Below are positions 15,842 through 25,428 of a DNA stretch of 64,000 nucleotides, piece by piece. This stretch comes from Alistipes timonensis JC136. GTDB taxonomy: Bacteria; Bacteroidota; Bacteroidia; Bacteroidales; Rikenellaceae. The DNA lies in NCBI RefSeq assembly GCF_900107675.1, contig NZ_FNRI01000008.1, positions 111,662-175,661 of the forward strand, read 5' to 3'. The position numbers and the translations under genes are program-made. The notes beneath the pieces are model-generated. The model had not been told where the DNA came from. It worked only from the letters and a program-made list of their open reading frames with translations, and made no database searches. Positions within the stretch are counted from its first letter, which is position 1. Every line of letters starts with the position of its first letter.

Positions 15842-16986
15842 AGTTTCGTAATTGCTCCCCTCAACTGTGTACTGCTGGTTCCTTCCGTATAGGGAAAATA
15901 GACGATCTTTACCCCTTTATCCGCAAAATAACGTTCGTAGGCTTCGAAACGCTCCGTTCCTTTATAATCTGATCCGACGAACAAATAGTCGTAACGAACA
16001 ATCCCGGTTTTGTAAACGTCGGAGTCTTCCGGCAACGACTCGATCACCCGGTCGACGTAACTGATGCTGCGCACGATTTCCACCCGTTCCTCAAACGGAA
16101 TGAAGGTATCTTTCCGCTTATGCGAAGCGTTCCGATGAACACCCACGACCAAATAATCACAATATTGACGGGCTCGTCTCAACAGATTGAGGTGCCCGAT
16201 ATGGAATAGGTCAAACGTACCGCTCAGATAGCCTGTCTTCACCTGGGAGCGGCCCGACATACGTCCGCTTTTATACTTATAGTCATAACTTTCAACCCCG
16301 AAACGATGGGGATCTTCCTGATAACGCTGCAAAACTCCCTGGTAGACCTCATCGTATTGTGGAATAAACAAAGTTTCGCGCCCAAACATATGACACAGAA
16401 TTTCATCGGCCAGCCGGGCTGTCTGTCCCAAATCATTCGCCCCTCCGTTAAAACGGGTTCCCCCGATCGATCCGGGCGAGATATCCAGAATCCGGTTAGC
16501 CGAACCTTGCTGTTCCAACTCGATATTGACGTTTTCGACAAAACGACAAAGCGCAGATTTGGATGCTCCGTACACAGAAAAAAGCGGAGATGAAAGATGC
16601 CCGGCAATACTTCCGATCACGGCACAATAGAATTTCGGTTGGGCAATAATTCGGTCATAAAAACAACGCACGATTCGAATCCCTGCCAAAGCATTGACCG
16701 TAAACCCGTTCACCACCTCAGCCTCCGTCAGCTCCCCGAATGGACATACGCGGCCGAATCCGGCCGTTACAATCAATGTATCGACATCGTCAAACCGTTC
16801 GAAAACAGAATAATCTTTCCCGAGCAGATTAAAATGGACATATTCGATCCGCCCATCCTGCCGTAAGACAGGGTCGGGCGCTTCTTTATCGACAATATAT
16901 ATTTTTTCGTACCGATGTTCGAGTAATCGGACGGCCAAGGCCATGCCTATTCCGTTGCTTCCTCCCACTATAAGCGCTCTCGACAT
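15838..16986 (-). CDS. SDR dehydrogenase fused to a TagD-type cytidylyltransferase
   Basis: This 382-residue protein has two domains. Residues 1-235 form a short-chain dehydrogenase: the NAD(P) motif VGGSNGIG is at 7-14, the catalytic pair Tyr139 and Lys143 in YGASK, and a serine just before. Residues 250-382 form a nucleotidyltransferase of the glycerol-3-phosphate cytidylyltransferase (TagD) type: GTFDLFHIGH at 256-265 carries the HxGH site, and YTEGTSSTQL near 367-375 matches the family's second signature. It probably reduces a sugar-derived ketone and activates the polyol phosphate with CTP for the CDP-glycerol-type transferase encoded upstream. The start at 16986 lies two bases after that gene's stop. 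The polyol (glycerol, ribitol or other) is unknown. Confidence 0.85.
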   Translation of the reverse strand: MSRALIVGGSNGIGMALAVRLLEHRYEKIYIVDKEAPDPVLRQDGRIEYVHFNLLGKDYSVFERFDDVDTLIVTAGFGRVCPFGELTEAEVVNGFTVNALAGIRIVRCFYDRIIAQPKFYCAVIGSIAGHLSSPLFSVYGASKSALCRFVENVNIELEQQGSANRILDISPGSIGGTRFNGGANDLGQTARLADEILCHMFGRETLFIPQYDEVYQGVLQRYQEDPHRFGVESYDYKYKSGRMSGRSQVKTGYLSGTFDLFHIGHLNLLRRARQYCDYLVVGVHRNASHKRKDTFIPFEERVEIVRSISYVDRVIESLPEDSDVYKTGIVRYDYLFVGSDYKGTERFEAYERYFADKGVKIVYFPYTEGTSSTQLRGAITKL

Positions 16987-16987
16987 A

Positions 16988-18196
16988 TCATGCTCGTTTT
17001 CTAAGTTCGGATTTGATGATTTCCACCGTTCTATGCGATGCGTCACCATACGTATCGATGAATTTATCGCGGAAACGAACTGTTTCCGCAATATTCTCGG
17101 AATAATCAAGACTCGTCAGCGCATTCAGCAGTTCTTGTTCCGTGGTGACAATCCCGCCCGGGATTTCAGTCCTGAGATCGAAATACATGCCCCGGGTATC
17201 ACGGTATTTCTCGTAATCGTAAGCGAAACACAGCATCGGCTTCTCCTGAATGGCGTAATCAAAAAAAATACTGGAATAATCTGAAATCAGAAGATCGGAA
17301 GCCAGTATTAGATCATTAAGACGGGGGTAATCGGAAACATCGTGTACGAAATCCGAGGCTCCCGACACATTCAGGATTCGGGCAACCTCGTAATGAGCCC
17401 GGAATAACACCAGATACTCACCGCCCAGAGACGCTTCCCACTTCGCAAAATCGATTGGCGGAGCCAATGTTATATTCAAATGCTTATCCCGGTCGAATTC
17501 CCGGAAAGTGGGTGCGTACAGGATTACTTTTTTGTTTTCGGGCAAGCCGAGCTTTTTACGGCAAGTCCGATAAGTCTCGTCAGAACGGTCAGACAGTCCA
17601 TCGTTTCGCGGCAACCCCACGACGGCATACTTATCCCGGTCTATCCCAAAGGCCCGGGAGAATATGTCTGCCTCATATTTACCCTGAGCCAGCATGACGT
17701 TTTCCTTATAGCGGGAACGAATCTCATAGCATTCCTTTTTGTTCAGTGCATCCTGCCCGATTTTTTTAATCGGAGTACCATGCCAGGTATTGAGCAAAAA
17801 AGTCGATCGGGGCTTAAAACTCAGGCCCCGTTCTACCCCCGAATTCGTCACCCAACAACCGGCTCTGAGTGCTTGCACATAATAAGCGAAAGAGTCTATT
17901 CTCACTTTCTCCGCCCCCGGGACATCCTGCTGCGAAGGTTTCTCGAAAGCCCACACAAAATGCAATCCGCTACACTCATCGTCCCGTAACATCCACTCGT
18001 ATACGGCCCGAGGGCTGTCATCGTATTTCTTCCCTCCGAAACAGACAAACAACACCAGATCATTACGCGGGACAATGAAGAGTCTCAACAGTCTGACTGC
18101 GGCCGAGCCGAAATAAAAATAGAGACCGTATAAAAACCGGGAGCTTTTTATTCGATTTTTCAGCTTTGTCCTCCACATGCCATTGTATATGCGCAT
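16988..18196 (-). CDS. CDP-glycerol glycerophosphotransferase family protein (TagB/TagF-like)
   Basis: This 402-residue peripheral enzyme carries the family signature NTWHGTPIKKIGQD at about residues 137-150 and DLLISDYSSIFFDYAIQEKPMLCFAYD near residue 300, both hallmarks of teichoic-acid polyol-phosphate transferases. It should transfer a polyol phosphate from a CDP-polyol to the growing glycan at the inner face of the cytoplasmic membrane. Such enzymes are best known in Gram-positive wall teichoic acid synthesis but also occur in Gram-negative capsule clusters. The adjacent SDR-cytidylyltransferase gene is the likely donor source. Its ATG abuts the previous stop at 18196. Confidence 0.85.
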   Translation of the reverse strand: MRIYNGMWRTKLKNRIKSSRFLYGLYFYFGSAAVRLLRLFIVPRNDLVLFVCFGGKKYDDSPRAVYEWMLRDDECSGLHFVWAFEKPSQQDVPGAEKVRIDSFAYYVQALRAGCWVTNSGVERGLSFKPRSTFLLNTWHGTPIKKIGQDALNKKECYEIRSRYKENVMLAQGKYEADIFSRAFGIDRDKYAVVGLPRNDGLSDRSDETYRTCRKKLGLPENKKVILYAPTFREFDRDKHLNITLAPPIDFAKWEASLGGEYLVLFRAHYEVARILNVSGASDFVHDVSDYPRLNDLILASDLLISDYSSIFFDYAIQEKPMLCFAYDYEKYRDTRGMYFDLRTEIPGGIVTTEQELLNALTSLDYSENIAETVRFRDKFIDTYGDASHRTVEIIKSELRKRA

Positions 18197-19290
18197 TATC
18201 CGATCAGTGATTTCAGCTTTTGGAAAAACTGTTGGTTATTATTGATGGACTCAGATTTGGGAATAGCCTTACAAGCCTCTTTTTTCTCTTTTATCACGTC
18301 GGCGGTCAATGACGAAACCAGAGAAACGACCGATTTGTCATCCAGGGCATCTACACTGAATCCCACATTAAGAGACTGCACCCGATCTGCCAGAAATGTG
18401 TCCCGGCTAACAATAATAGGAGTTTCGTAAAAAATAGCCTCGTACAATTTATTGGGCTCTGCAAACCGCGGATTTTCATATTCGGTATCATAGGTCGCCA
18501 ACACCAGATCAATCCCTGCATAGATATCAGGAAGGTCGTTGGGATTGATAAACCGTCCATGAAACTTAACATTCGGAGATTGCTCCAACAACCCGATCTG
18601 CTGCTCAGTCCAAGAACTGACCACTCCGAAAAAATGAAACTCATACGTCGGGAACTCCCGGGCAAAAACACGGACGAAGTTATAAACAGCCTTAGCCCGA
18701 ATCATTCCCACGAATCCAATCCTCAGCGTATCTGAAACTGTTTTACGCAAAGGGTGCGTTTTATGGGCCTCAAAACACCAGGGATTGAGTTTATTGGGAA
18801 TAATGGTCACATTCGGGGGAACGACATCGCCAAAATGATAGATCCGGAAACCATCGGAAGTCAACACAGTCTCTACCGATCGTTTTATAATTCGCCGGTC
18901 ATACCATTTCAATGGCAACGAAATAAATTTCGTTTTGAAATACGCATTCAGCAGATCACATTCTTCATAAATATACCGGTTCCGAATGAACATCCTGGCC
19001 ATGAGAGCTATATCCAAACCGAAATAATAAAACAGTTCGTCACGGGAATGTCTGCCGGCAATGGATCGCATCGCTTTGAACATGACCGGCACCCGCGAAA
19101 GATAGTTGCGCTCTGAGGTGAAAGTTCCAACAACCTCTATCGGAAAACGATTCCCGGTCGGCACCGAGATATTGGAACGATTAAAACCGTAAACCTTGAC
19201 CGTATAATCCTGATCGAGGAACTCATCGATCCGTTTGAGCGCATGAGTATCTTGCACCGCACTCAGTATGAACACCACGCTTTTTCCCAT
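18196..19290 (-). CDS. Glycosyltransferase, GT4-like
   Basis: This 364-residue protein resembles retaining GT-B enzymes. The N-terminal half has ILSAVQDTHALKRIDEF, and the C-terminal half has IGFVGMIRAK, VKFHGRFINPNDLPDIYAGIDLVLATY and the donor-binding motif EPNKLYEAIFYETPIIVS. It should act at the cytoplasmic membrane face; the sugar is unknown. The start overlaps the wecB stop in a TAATG arrangement. It is followed without a gap by the polyol-phosphate transferase gene. Confidence 0.8.
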   Translation of the reverse strand: MGKSVVFILSAVQDTHALKRIDEFLDQDYTVKVYGFNRSNISVPTGNRFPIEVVGTFTSERNYLSRVPVMFKAMRSIAGRHSRDELFYYFGLDIALMARMFIRNRYIYEECDLLNAYFKTKFISLPLKWYDRRIIKRSVETVLTSDGFRIYHFGDVVPPNVTIIPNKLNPWCFEAHKTHPLRKTVSDTLRIGFVGMIRAKAVYNFVRVFAREFPTYEFHFFGVVSSWTEQQIGLLEQSPNVKFHGRFINPNDLPDIYAGIDLVLATYDTEYENPRFAEPNKLYEAIFYETPIIVSRDTFLADRVQSLNVGFSVDALDDKSVVSLVSSLTADVIKEKKEACKAIPKSESINNNQQFFQKLKSLIG

Positions 19291-20441
19291 TAATCGATCA
19301 TCTTTGCTATGATTCTTTCACAAGCATGTCCATCTCCGTATGGATTGACAGCATGGCTCATCGCCTCGTAATAGGCTGTATCGTCGAGCAGGCGCGACAC
19401 CTGTTCGACGATCCGGTCGTGATCCGATCCGACCAACCGGACCGTTCCGGCTTCCAGAGCTTCCGGCCGCTCCGTGGTATCGCGCATTACCAGGACAGGC
19501 TTACCCAACGCCGGCGCTTCTTCCTGTATTCCGCCGCTATCGGTCAGGATAATACCGCTTCGTTCCATCAGACAAACGAAATCGAGGTATTGCAGCGGTT
19601 CCGTAAAAAACATATTCGGCAATCCGCTTTCCGTCCCGAACACCTCTCGTACGGCTCCTCTCACATTGGGATTCAGATGCATGGGATATATAAAATCGAC
19701 ACCGGCATACGCAAGGGCTAAATCCTTGATCGCCGTACACATCTGAATGAACCCGTCGCCGAAATTCTCCCTCCGGTGTCCCGTGATAAGCACTGATTTG
19801 CGATTACCATCCAGCCTTCCAAGGTCGTACCCTGCACGCAGCAAGTTATGCCGGATTCCGGTTTGAAGCGCAGTATCCCCTTTGATTCTGGATACGACCA
19901 AATGCAAGGCATCTATCACCGTATTGCCGGTGACCACAATGCGATCGGCCTCAACCCCCTCCCGGATAAGATTGCTACGACTCAGAGGAGTCGGAGCGAA
20001 ATGGAGTGAAGCAATGCGCCCGGTCAACTGCCTGTTCATCTCTTCCGGCCAGGGACTATATATATTCCCGGTTCTCAGTCCGGCTTCGACATGCGCCACA
20101 GGAATCTGCCGGTAATAAGCCGCTAAAGCCGATGCCATAGAAGTGGTCGTATCACCGTGAACGAACACGACATCGGGCTTTGCCTGATCCAACACGGCAC
20201 GCATGCCTGTCAAGACCCTTGCGGTAATATCAAAAAGATCCTGCCCGGGTTTCATGATATTCAAATCATAATCAGGTACGATCTCGAATATATCCAAAAC
20301 CTGATCAAGCATCTCCCGGTGCTGCCCCGTCACGCATACCGTCGTTTCGAAATCCGATTTCCGGGATTGGAATGCCTTTACCAAAGGAGCCATCTTGATC
20401 GCCTCCGGCCGGGTTCCGAACACCAACATTATCTTCTTCAT
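19290..20441 (-). CDS. wecB: UDP-N-acetylglucosamine 2-epimerase (non-hydrolysing)
   Basis: This 383-residue enzyme interconverts UDP-GlcNAc and UDP-ManNAc. Motifs in order are MLVFGTRPEAIKMAPLV at the start, VHGDTTTSMASALAAYY, HVEAGLRTGN, WPEEMNRQL, LITGHRRENFG and LTDSGGIQEEAPALGKPVLVMRDTTERPE. The ATG at 20441 gives the canonical start one base after the preceding stop; the longer frame would add 48 non-homologous residues. No UDP-ManNAc dehydrogenase (WecC) is in the operon, so ManNAc itself is the more likely product used. Confidence 0.95.
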   Translation of the reverse strand: MKKIMLVFGTRPEAIKMAPLVKAFQSRKSDFETTVCVTGQHREMLDQVLDIFEIVPDYDLNIMKPGQDLFDITARVLTGMRAVLDQAKPDVVFVHGDTTTSMASALAAYYRQIPVAHVEAGLRTGNIYSPWPEEMNRQLTGRIASLHFAPTPLSRSNLIREGVEADRIVVTGNTVIDALHLVVSRIKGDTALQTGIRHNLLRAGYDLGRLDGNRKSVLITGHRRENFGDGFIQMCTAIKDLALAYAGVDFIYPMHLNPNVRGAVREVFGTESGLPNMFFTEPLQYLDFVCLMERSGIILTDSGGIQEEAPALGKPVLVMRDTTERPEALEAGTVRLVGSDHDRIVEQVSRLLDDTAYYEAMSHAVNPYGDGHACERIIAKMID

Positions 20442-20442
20442 A

Positions 20443-21393
20443 TTACATTGATTTTGTGCCGAAAGAACGATTGTACTCTGCCAATACATGAAGCAATCGT
20501 TCCGCGTTTTTATTACGATTGAATTTATAGGTAAGTTTAAAAAAAAGACCGTCTTCAAGCATAAGCCTGATTTGTGCCGGATCAAAAGGTTGCATTAATG
20601 CAGGCTGAAGGTCGTGGACACATCTATTGTTCAGAGGAACGGCATCAATCTCGTTCCTGACTGCCAGGCTGTTTCGGTAAGCGAATTCGATCAGATAATC
20701 AAACAGAAAATAATCCAGCACCCCATCTTCCCGGTCCCAATAGGCCTCATACATGCGGGATAGAAAGGTCATAAGAACCGACCCTTGGGAAGCAAGGAGA
20801 AAAGTCGTCCACCGGCCATTGGAAACGTTATACCGGGATTTACCGTCCCGGATGGAATAAAAAGGCTTTGCAAAAATATCTTGCGGAATGCTTCCGGAGA
20901 CGAATACCGTAGCGTCAATCCAAAGCCCGCCGTAACGCGCAAGCAAATTGACCCGAATCACATCGCAGAAGTGTGCCGTTGAAATTTGCCCCTGATTATA
21001 CTTTTCAACGATATGAGCGGGAATTGAAATATAATTTCCATAGTTTTCCCGGGAAATCAAACCGATTTCACACCCTCCTGCATGAAGACGTATACTGTCC
21101 AGGCACAATTTGACAAGCGATGGTGCCGCATCATATCCCTGCCACCAACAACACCATATTTTACAGGCCGTTACAACCTGAACTCTTTCCCGAGGTTTTT
21201 TTAATTCCAAGACTACATCCCCATATTTTTTTCCAAGATAACGCAATACGATCCGGTGACAGATCCCGTTCATCCACCGGCCCGGCAAATAAAGCCGGTA
21301 TCGCTGAGCCGCGATGAAGAATATCCTTGCAAAAGCATATCCTAACCCCAACTGCGGTTTATAGCTCTCTTTCCAAACCCTGCGTAAACCCAA
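20443..21393 (-). CDS. Capsular polysaccharide synthesis glycosyltransferase (GT32-like)
   Basis: This 316-residue protein resembles the capsular polysaccharide synthesis family, with a glycosyltransferase DXD-containing region. Visible blocks are IWCCWWQGYDAAPSLVKLCL (the W-Q-G turn typical of the family), STAHFCDVIRVNLLARYGGLWIDATVFV (the GGxWxD-A metal site) and a C-terminal aromatic-rich stretch. It should be a retaining GT-A transferase at the inner membrane face. The donor is unknown. Base composition is more A+T rich than the flanking housekeeping genes. Confidence 0.8.
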   Translation of the reverse strand: MGLRRVWKESYKPQLGLGYAFARIFFIAAQRYRLYLPGRWMNGICHRIVLRYLGKKYGDVVLELKKPRERVQVVTACKIWCCWWQGYDAAPSLVKLCLDSIRLHAGGCEIGLISRENYGNYISIPAHIVEKYNQGQISTAHFCDVIRVNLLARYGGLWIDATVFVSGSIPQDIFAKPFYSIRDGKSRYNVSNGRWTTFLLASQGSVLMTFLSRMYEAYWDREDGVLDYFLFDYLIEFAYRNSLAVRNEIDAVPLNNRCVHDLQPALMQPFDPAQIRLMLEDGLFFKLTYKFNRNKNAERLLHVLAEYNRSFGTKSM

Positions 21394-21413
21394 AATCAGT
21401 CCTCAGTTCAAAA

Positions 21414-22004
21414 TTATTCTTCCAGATCAAGCCCGTTAAGACGCCACCAAACAGGGAAATCACTCTTTACGACAACGGCCGGCGTTCCCGCCAGCACGGC
21501 ATTTTCTTCCCGACAATCTCTGTTCACGGTGGCATTCGCTCCGATAGTTACGTTATCGGCGATTCGTATATCCCCGAAAATAACCACACTGGGGCCGATA
21601 TAGACATTGTCTCCGATCTGGGCCGCCATCTTCGAACCCCGGCTGGCTCCGATATTCACACAGGCATGCAGACGGCAGTTTTTCCCGATTCGAGCGGCAC
21701 TGTTTACGACAATTGTCCCATAATGGACAATGGACAAACCCGGACCGAACGTATTGATCGGAATTGAAAAGCCCAGTTTCAGCGACAGTTTCCGATACCT
21801 GACCCGATACCAAAGCAACATCGGATTACGCTTGCCGCCACAATTAGTCAAATATTCGCAACGGCGCATAAGCCGCTCGAATTTCCATATCGGGTCCGGC
21901 AACAACCATTGCTTCAATTTTCCGGTCCATCCCTCCTGCCTGATCCCTAATGCAATTCTATCCTGTTTCAAATAGAACTGATATTCCTCGTATGACCGAA
22001 TCAT
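21414..22004 (-). CDS. Serine acetyltransferase-like hexapeptide acyltransferase
   Basis: This 196-residue protein has a left-handed beta-helix of hexapeptide repeats from about residue 95 to 180 (ARIGKNCRLHACVNIGAS, AAQIGDNVYIGPSVVIFGDIRIADNVTIGANATVN), ending with VLAGTPAVVV. It resembles CysE-like O- or N-acetyltransferases found in capsule clusters, and lacks the long CysE N-terminal domain needed for a serine biosynthesis role. It probably decorates a sugar hydroxyl or the 4-amino group. Its start overlaps the upstream epimerase stop by ATGA. Confidence 0.82.
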   Translation of the reverse strand: MIRSYEEYQFYLKQDRIALGIRQEGWTGKLKQWLLPDPIWKFERLMRRCEYLTNCGGKRNPMLLWYRVRYRKLSLKLGFSIPINTFGPGLSIVHYGTIVVNSAARIGKNCRLHACVNIGASRGSKMAAQIGDNVYIGPSVVIFGDIRIADNVTIGANATVNRDCREENAVLAGTPAVVVKSDFPVWWRLNGLDLEE

Positions 22005-23017
22005 AAAACCAAGTCCTTATGAGTCACATACCAATCCACGAACTTCGGGATACCCTCTTCCAGTGAGGTTGCCGAGCGGCTTCCGAACGTTTTCTTAAAA
22101 CGGGTCATATCCGCATAAGTCTGATAGACATCGCCTTTCTGCATGGGAAACATCTCCTTGCAAGCCTGTTTTCCAAGGGCAGTTTCCAGCACGCCGATAA
22201 AATCCGTCAGCGAAACCGGATGCCCGCACCCAATATTATAAATCGCAGCCGGCTCTTGCGCATCAGGTCCCTTGTCGATTACAGATAACACATTCGTGAT
22301 AATATCGTCGATATAGGTAAAATCCCGCGACAGGTTTCCGTTATTAAAAACCTTAATCGGATTGCCTGACAGAATCGCTTTGGCAAAGAGCATCGGGGCC
22401 ATATCCGGCCGTCCCCAAGGGCCATAAACCGTGAAGAACCGCAGTCCCGTTGTCGGAAGATGATACAAGGAGCTATAAACAGCGGCCATAAGCTCACCGG
22501 CCCTCTTTGTCGCCGCATAAAGCGACACGGGATAATCGACCCGGTCCTCTTCTGAAAAAGGAACCTTGTCATTCCTCCCATATACGGAACTCGAAGAGGC
22601 ATAAATCAAATGACCAATCCGAGCCTGTCGACAGCATTCAAGCAAGTTAACAAACCCCACAACATTGCTGTCCACATAAGTATGAGGATTTTCCAGCGAA
22701 TAGCGAACTCCGGCCTGAGCGGCAAGATTGATCACAATATCCGGTTTTTCCGTACTGAATAATTTCTCAACAGCAATGCGGTTTTCCAATTCCAAAACAT
22801 AAAATCTATAAGCGGGATATTTCACACTCGGCACCGCCTCGCCCGGAATAATCCTATTCCGTTCAATTCCCGTTTCACGGAGCCTTGCGTATTTTAGCTC
22901 TACATCATAATAGCTGTTGAGATTATCCAGTCCGATTACCTGGTCTCCGCGATCAAGCAGACGTTTGGCCAGATAAAAACCGATAAATCCAGCACTGCCG
23001 GTAACCAATATTTTCAT
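22001..23017 (-). CDS. UDP-glucuronate 4-epimerase-like NAD-dependent epimerase
   Basis: This 338-residue extended SDR begins MKILVTGSAGFIGFYLAKRL. The catalytic Tyr and Lys are in LYAATKRAGE, and TGLRFFTVYGPWGRPDMAPMLF is characteristic of the CapI-type UDP-GlcA 4-epimerases. With the UDP-glucose dehydrogenase of the same operon it would give UDP-galacturonate. The start at 23017 is chosen because its ATGA overlaps the stop of the upstream glycosyltransferase gene; a longer frame adds seven residues. Specificity is inferred from motif similarity. Confidence 0.88.
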   Translation of the reverse strand: MKILVTGSAGFIGFYLAKRLLDRGDQVIGLDNLNSYYDVELKYARLRETGIERNRIIPGEAVPSVKYPAYRFYVLELENRIAVEKLFSTEKPDIVINLAAQAGVRYSLENPHTYVDSNVVGFVNLLECCRQARIGHLIYASSSSVYGRNDKVPFSEEDRVDYPVSLYAATKRAGELMAAVYSSLYHLPTTGLRFFTVYGPWGRPDMAPMLFAKAILSGNPIKVFNNGNLSRDFTYIDDIITNVLSVIDKGPDAQEPAAIYNIGCGHPVSLTDFIGVLETALGKQACKEMFPMQKGDVYQTYADMTRFKKTFGSRSATSLEEGIPKFVDWYVTHKDLVL

Positions 23018-24192
23018 TTTACGGGTTGATTTATACATTCTTTTATAAAACCGATGATCTGCTCAGCACGCCTTTCCAGCGTATATTGGCGGGCATGTTC
23101 CAACGCGGCTTCAGCCATTTTCCGCCTCCGCTGCGGATCATCCTTCAATGTACGGATTGCTTCTGCTATTTGCCTTATGTCCATCGGGTCGATCAGAATG
23201 GAAAACGAAGAATCCAATACATCGTAATTGAAAGGCAAGTCGGAAGATATGATCGGCAGTCCACACGCCATAGCCTCGATATTGGCATTGCAGCACCCTT
23301 CGTGAAGGGTCGGCATAACGAACACATCGGCGCAATTCAAATAATCCGCGATCCGGTCGTGAGGAACGCATCCCTTGAACAAAATACCCTTACACTCCGG
23401 GTCACAGGCATCGCTCCCCATGGTTTTTCCGATAAATAAGGATTTGACCGACGAATCGTCAAGCAGGGATATGGCTTCGGCTATCCGTCGGGTGCCTTTG
23501 CGATGTATAAATCCTCCGACAAATGCGACGATGAAATCACCGGCATCGAATCCGAATTGTCTCCTCATCTGCAACTTATTTTTCCGATAAAAACGAGACG
23601 GATCGATTGCATTGGGGATAACCCTGCATTTTTCCTTGACTGTTAAGCCCGTCGACACGCTCTCCTGCAGATTCTTGGTCGACACGCATATAACCCCACT
23701 GACGTATTCACTAAATCGGGATAGGGTTTCAGGGCGGAAACTGTCGAAAATGGTCAGTTCCGCCTCACCACAGGCGACAAACAGCGGAATCCGGAACTTC
23801 CGGGCCGAACGATAGACCGCAAAAGCACAATCCCAAAAATGACCGTAACATACGTCCGGCTTTTGTTTCATCGCTCTAAACGCCCGGCTTACAGCCGCAG
23901 AAAAACGTCGTGCATTCCACTCCTTACCCAACCATTTGAACTCCCCCACACTAAAAAATCGCGGGCGATATACATCAATCCCATTCCCTGCTTCGGTATA
24001 TTCCGTTCGAAAATACGGATCCAGTCCCTCCCTGCGAATAATACATTTCGTGATGCTTTGAGGGGCAATGACCGTCACTTTCCATCCGTAATCAGCCAAT
24101 GATCGGCAAAGCTGTTCGACAAAAGTGTATTGGGGTATTTTCTTATTGGGAAAACCGTTTGCAACTACGCAGATATGAAATTGTTTTTCCAT
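23014..24192 (-). CDS. Family 4 glycosyltransferase
   Basis: This retaining GT-B enzyme of about 392 residues has an N-terminal FPNKKIPQYTFVEQLCRSLADYGWKVTVIAP region. The C-terminal half carries FVGGFIHRKGTRRIAEAI, ADVFVMPTLHEGCCNANIEAMACGLPIISSD (the E-x7-E donor motif) and a typical ending with repeated helices. It acts at the cytoplasmic membrane face with an unknown sugar. I favour the ATG at 24192, 13 bases past the polymerase gene; the alternative at 24234 overlaps that gene by 29 bases and adds 14 residues. Confidence 0.88.
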   Translation of the reverse strand: MEKQFHICVVANGFPNKKIPQYTFVEQLCRSLADYGWKVTVIAPQSITKCIIRREGLDPYFRTEYTEAGNGIDVYRPRFFSVGEFKWLGKEWNARRFSAAVSRAFRAMKQKPDVCYGHFWDCAFAVYRSARKFRIPLFVACGEAELTIFDSFRPETLSRFSEYVSGVICVSTKNLQESVSTGLTVKEKCRVIPNAIDPSRFYRKNKLQMRRQFGFDAGDFIVAFVGGFIHRKGTRRIAEAISLLDDSSVKSLFIGKTMGSDACDPECKGILFKGCVPHDRIADYLNCADVFVMPTLHEGCCNANIEAMACGLPIISSDLPFNYDVLDSSFSILIDPMDIRQIAEAIRTLKDDPQRRRKMAEAALEHARQYTLERRAEQIIGFIKECINQPVK

Positions 24193-24205
24193 ATACCGAA
24201 ATCGC

Positions 24206-25423
24206 TTAACTCTTTGCAACATTGATTTTTTCAAGAAGACCGGCTTTGAGAGCCAACGCGAAAAACAACCAGCACATCACACTCCCGTTGACAATATTCT
24301 CGTTATGAGTCAACCCGATCAACATATAAATACCGAACCCCGAGGCATATATCACAGAGTACGATATTACTTTTTTCCGGTTTAAAATAATGCGGGCCCC
24401 CGCATATAACATTTTAAAATAGAGGACAATTATTACGAGTCCACCGAACAGCCCGGCATTGATTAGCGCACTAAACAAAACATTATGAGGAACGACCGGA
24501 CAATCGACAGCGCCACCCAAAAAGAAATGATCCTGAATATATTCCACAGACTCCTGATAAATATATGCCCGGCCCGACAAATTGGTCATGTCATCAAATC
24601 GCCCTAATTTATCCGGATCAAACCAATCTCCGTCCAAAGCATAATATACGACCAATCCCCCTATCAGCAGGAGAAGCCACCGGGGACCAAACTTCAAGAT
24701 CAAAAAAACGGAAGCAAGCAGGAACAAGGCGAACGCGGCTCTTTGCTGAGTCATAAAACAGGCTGCTCCAATGATCAAATAACCGATCAGGGCGAGTATT
24801 TTCCCTTTTACTTTCGTTTTGGATGAAAAAGCATAATACAACGGCAGCACCCCTGCAGCCCCCAACAGATAGGCATTGTAAACAACCGAATCCATAATAC
24901 CGAAAGTAATACTCTGCCCTAACAGGTCATCCGGGTGATGGGTCTCATAAAAGTCCGACAATATCTGGATGGAATAACTCGTATCGGTTGAAAAAAACTG
25001 CCCTATCTCAAGTCCGATCGGATTACCGATATATTGCAAATAAGTCACGATGGAATCCACCATGCAGATAACGATCAAAAGAGAAGTCACTCGCTTCAGC
25101 ATCTTCATATCGCCGACGTAAACATCGACAGCTACGAAAACGATGATCGGGACCAAATGGTAGGCCAGATAACGCTTGGCAATTCCTTCTACCCAAAGAT
25201 CCCCATTCAGAATTTGGGCAATGAACATGATGGCTAAAAACGCGACATACCATCCAATAAAACGATAGGGCAGGGTAAGTCTTTGACACTTTTCGAAAAC
25301 AGCATAAAAGCACGAAACCATCAATATGATTGCCCCATAGACCCGCAGTGTCGTAAATCCGAACTGATAGGACCCGAACAGCAACACAAAAACCAGACAG
25401 ATGAAAAATAAGAGCGATTTCAT
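24206..25423 (-). CDS. O-antigen polymerase-like membrane protein (Wzy candidate)
   Basis: This 405-residue, very hydrophobic protein has about ten or eleven predicted membrane segments and one large loop between residues 120 and 180 containing charged and aromatic residues (FYETHHPDDLLG). A second loop holds LGGAVDCPVVPHNVLFSALINAGLFGG, resembling the H-N-x5-L pattern near the end of O-antigen ligase or polymerase proteins. Within a Wzx-dependent cluster it is the best candidate for Wzy, which joins repeat units in the periplasm. Assignment rests on topology and context. Confidence 0.75.
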   Translation of the reverse strand: MKSLLFFICLVFVLLFGSYQFGFTTLRVYGAIILMVSCFYAVFEKCQRLTLPYRFIGWYVAFLAIMFIAQILNGDLWVEGIAKRYLAYHLVPIIVFVAVDVYVGDMKMLKRVTSLLIVICMVDSIVTYLQYIGNPIGLEIGQFFSTDTSYSIQILSDFYETHHPDDLLGQSITFGIMDSVVYNAYLLGAAGVLPLYYAFSSKTKVKGKILALIGYLIIGAACFMTQQRAAFALFLLASVFLILKFGPRWLLLLIGGLVVYYALDGDWFDPDKLGRFDDMTNLSGRAYIYQESVEYIQDHFFLGGAVDCPVVPHNVLFSALINAGLFGGLVIIVLYFKMLYAGARIILNRKKVISYSVIYASGFGIYMLIGLTHNENIVNGSVMCWLFFALALKAGLLEKINVAKS

Positions 25424-25428
25424 TTCAT

